From: Echinicola strongylocentroti
GTDB taxonomy: Bacteria > Bacteroidota > Bacteroidia > Cytophagales > Cyclobacteriaceae
Length of the DNA stretch: 64,000 bases
Reading direction: 5' to 3'
Assembly (NCBI RefSeq): GCF_003260975.1
Contig: NZ_CP030041.1
Location: forward strand, 4,777,501 to 4,841,500
The notes under the pieces are model-generated. The model was given only the letters and a program-made list of their open reading frames with translations. It was not told the origin of the DNA and searched no databases. A program made the translations under genes and the position numbers. Below are positions 63,867 to 64,000 of the stretch, piece by piece; position 1 is the stretch's first letter; every line of letters begins with the position of its first letter.

Positions 63867-64000
63867 GTGGAATCCCAACCTTTTTTTTCAGTTATTATTC
63901 CTGCATTTAACAGGGGCCATATTATTGGCCGGGCCATAAGTTCGGTTCTAGGTCAGTCTTTTCAAAATTTTGAACTTATTGTAGTTGATGATGGATCACA
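63867..64000 (+). CDS. Glycosyltransferase family 2, 3' end outside window
   Basis: From a GTG at 63867 the frame reads [20 protein letters not shown] and continues through [19 protein letters not shown], the canonical start of a GT2 enzyme, and runs off the window. It is 8 bp after the preceding GT2 gene, so the operon continues downstream. Confidence 0.88.
   Translation, partial: MESQPFFSVIIPAFNRGHIIGRAISSVLGQSFQNFELIVVDDGS

Noticed and set aside
1..64000. CRISPR arrays, prophage, rRNA operon or IS transposase
   Set aside because: No regular direct repeats with unique spacers, no phage structural genes, no rRNA sequence and no transposase reading frame were recognised.

Overview
This window comes from a Bacteroidota chromosome, most likely a marine Cytophagales member of the Cyclobacteriaceae (an Echinicola/Cyclobacterium/Algoriphagus-like genome). 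That placement rests on family content (GH95 glycosidase, DUF1080, DUF4136, PepSY-like and D15-type envelope proteins), promoter candidates of the Bacteroidota type (TTTG-N19-TAnnTTTG), weak Shine-Dalgarno signals and several TTG starts. It is inference; no 16S or marker-gene comparison was possible. No rRNA, IS transposase, prophage or CRISPR array was seen.

Layout. 1-2.0 kb: the 3' part of a GH95 glycoside hydrolase. 2-18.5 kb: a stress and signalling block with a lipid kinase, PRC-barrel protein, small AraC regulator, general-stress-type SDR, Cys-rich copper-storage-like protein, sigma-54 response regulator, CheY-like regulator plus CHASE3/PAS histidine kinase pair, coiled-coil lipoprotein, lmo0937-type membrane peptide, large-subunit catalase, CsbD protein and an orphan XseB-like protein. 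18.8-43.3 kb: mostly housekeeping and peripheral metabolism (surE, a fatty acyl-CoA ligase, bioB, two DinB proteins, a DnaQ/GIY-YIG fusion nuclease, a PhoX-like protein, two hotdog thioesterases, metE under a cobalamin riboswitch, an aldo/keto reductase, tRNA-Pro(GGG), an AI-2E-type permease, a sorbosone-dehydrogenase-like lipoprotein, M28 and M3 peptidases). 43.9 kb: an unusual class II tRNA gene with a GUC anticodon and a 55-nt variable region, with its own promoter and terminator. 44-55.8 kb: an envelope block (DUF1080, lipoproteins, cupin-AraC regulator, two DUF4136 proteins, PepSY-like protein, D15 barrel, HAD-phosphatase lipoprotein, two paralogous barrels, HdeD-like protein, SelW-like protein). 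56.1 kb to the end: a polysaccharide export and assembly operon (wzm, cysC, wzt, methyltransferase-like protein, five glycosyltransferases, the last cut by the window edge).

The intergenic space is populated by repeats. The main family is about 150-220 bp with roughly 20-bp terminal inverted repeats (AAACCCGGnnTATGCATTAG type) and no coding capacity, which looks MITE-like. Full or near-full copies lie at about 3.05, 6.58, 14.64, 33.2, 36.5 and 47.13 kb, a 67-bp internally deleted copy at 24.93 kb, and a split copy flanks the orphan XseB-like gene. At least three other dispersed repeat types are present.

The polysaccharide operon reads as one system: Wzm/Wzt would export a lipid-linked glycan recognised by the Wzt C-terminal domain, the GT genes build the chain, and a PAPS-forming kinase between the transporter genes suggests that the glycan is sulfated. 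A tandem pair of identical dyads (GAGTAA-N5-TTACTC) sits on the best promoter candidate upstream of it.
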